Shown here: positions 13,772 to 13,947 of the stretch, piece after piece
Position numbering within the stretch: the stretch's first letter is position 1
Layout: each line of letters opens with the position of its first letter
Notes under the pieces: model-generated
The model's input: the letters and a program-made list of their open reading frames with translations, nothing else
What the model was told of the DNA's origin: nothing
Database searches by the model: none
Position numbers and translations under genes: made by a program
Assembly (NCBI GenBank): GCA_027008885.1
Contig: JALVDQ010000108.1
Location: 1-13,947, forward strand
Direction of reading: 5' to 3'
DNA: 13,947 bases
DNA from: Thiotrichaceae bacterium
GTDB lineage: Bacteria; Pseudomonadota; Gammaproteobacteria; Thiotrichales; Thiotrichaceae

Positions 13772-13900
13772 CAATGGGTTTCTTTAAGCAGTGTGATGCA
13801 TCAAACACAGGTTTATTGCGGCAGATTGTTTCTGATTTTGAGCAGGGTTTCGCAGCCTGATACTTTTGTGTTTTTATTAACTGTTTGCACATGGCTGCGA

Positions 13901-13934
13901 GATACTTTTCTGTCAACAGCTACAGAAAAGTATC
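13901..13934. repeat. 13-bp perfect inverted repeat at right edge
   Basis: GATACTTTTCTGT (13901-13913) pairs perfectly with ACAGAAAAGTATC (13922-13934) across 8 nt. Part of it, GATACTTTT, also occurs at 13859-13867. It may be the end of a further repeat element that continues beyond the window. There is no clear T-run on either side, so I do not call it a terminator. Confidence 0.6.
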
Positions 13935-13947
13935 CAAAAGAAAGCCG

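Noticed and set aside
13653..13916. An 87-codon minus-strand frame
   Set aside because: It runs across the heptamer array, box copy E and the shared 32-bp segment, so it is repeat DNA read as protein. No known domain is visible.

Overview
The window comes from a gammaproteobacterial chromosome. The evidence is the block ispE, tRNA-Gln, prs, rplY, pth, ychF, which is a classic gammaproteobacterial gene order, together with CreD-family and TsaD proteins. GC content looks moderate and intergenic DNA is rich in dispersed repeats. The genus cannot be named from the sequence.

Nearly everything reads on the minus strand. Going right to left along transcription: creD (plus strand) and tsaD are divergent at 11177-13584. 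Then comes a four-gene signalling cluster at 5960-10889: a soluble double-receiver hybrid kinase, a free-standing Hpt protein, an RpfF-type DSF synthase and an RpfC-type membrane hybrid kinase. A 650-bp repeat field (5304-5959) separates this from ispE (TTG start), tRNA-Gln with a strong terminator, prs with a terminator, rplY, pth (GTG start) and ychF. A second repeat island (434-632) precedes the 5' part of sppA, which runs off the left edge. A third repeat island (13585-13947) closes the right side.

The most interesting part is the signalling cluster. RpfF-like and RpfC-like proteins make and sense cis-2-unsaturated fatty acids (DSF family) in xanthomonads and Burkholderia. Here the RpfC-like protein lacks the usual C-terminal Hpt domain. 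An Hpt protein is instead encoded separately upstream of rpfF, next to a second, soluble hybrid kinase whose ATP-binding motifs look damaged. No RpfG (HD-GYP) gene is present. This suggests a rearranged DSF phosphorelay whose output lies elsewhere.

The repeat islands share modules: a C-run/T-run/TATATA box (five copies), hairpin-forming segments, a 32-bp segment and a 7-bp tandem array of 14 full units in one island and about 3 in another. A foldback MITE-like element of about 161 bp abuts the end of rpfC so closely that its terminal base completes the stop codon.
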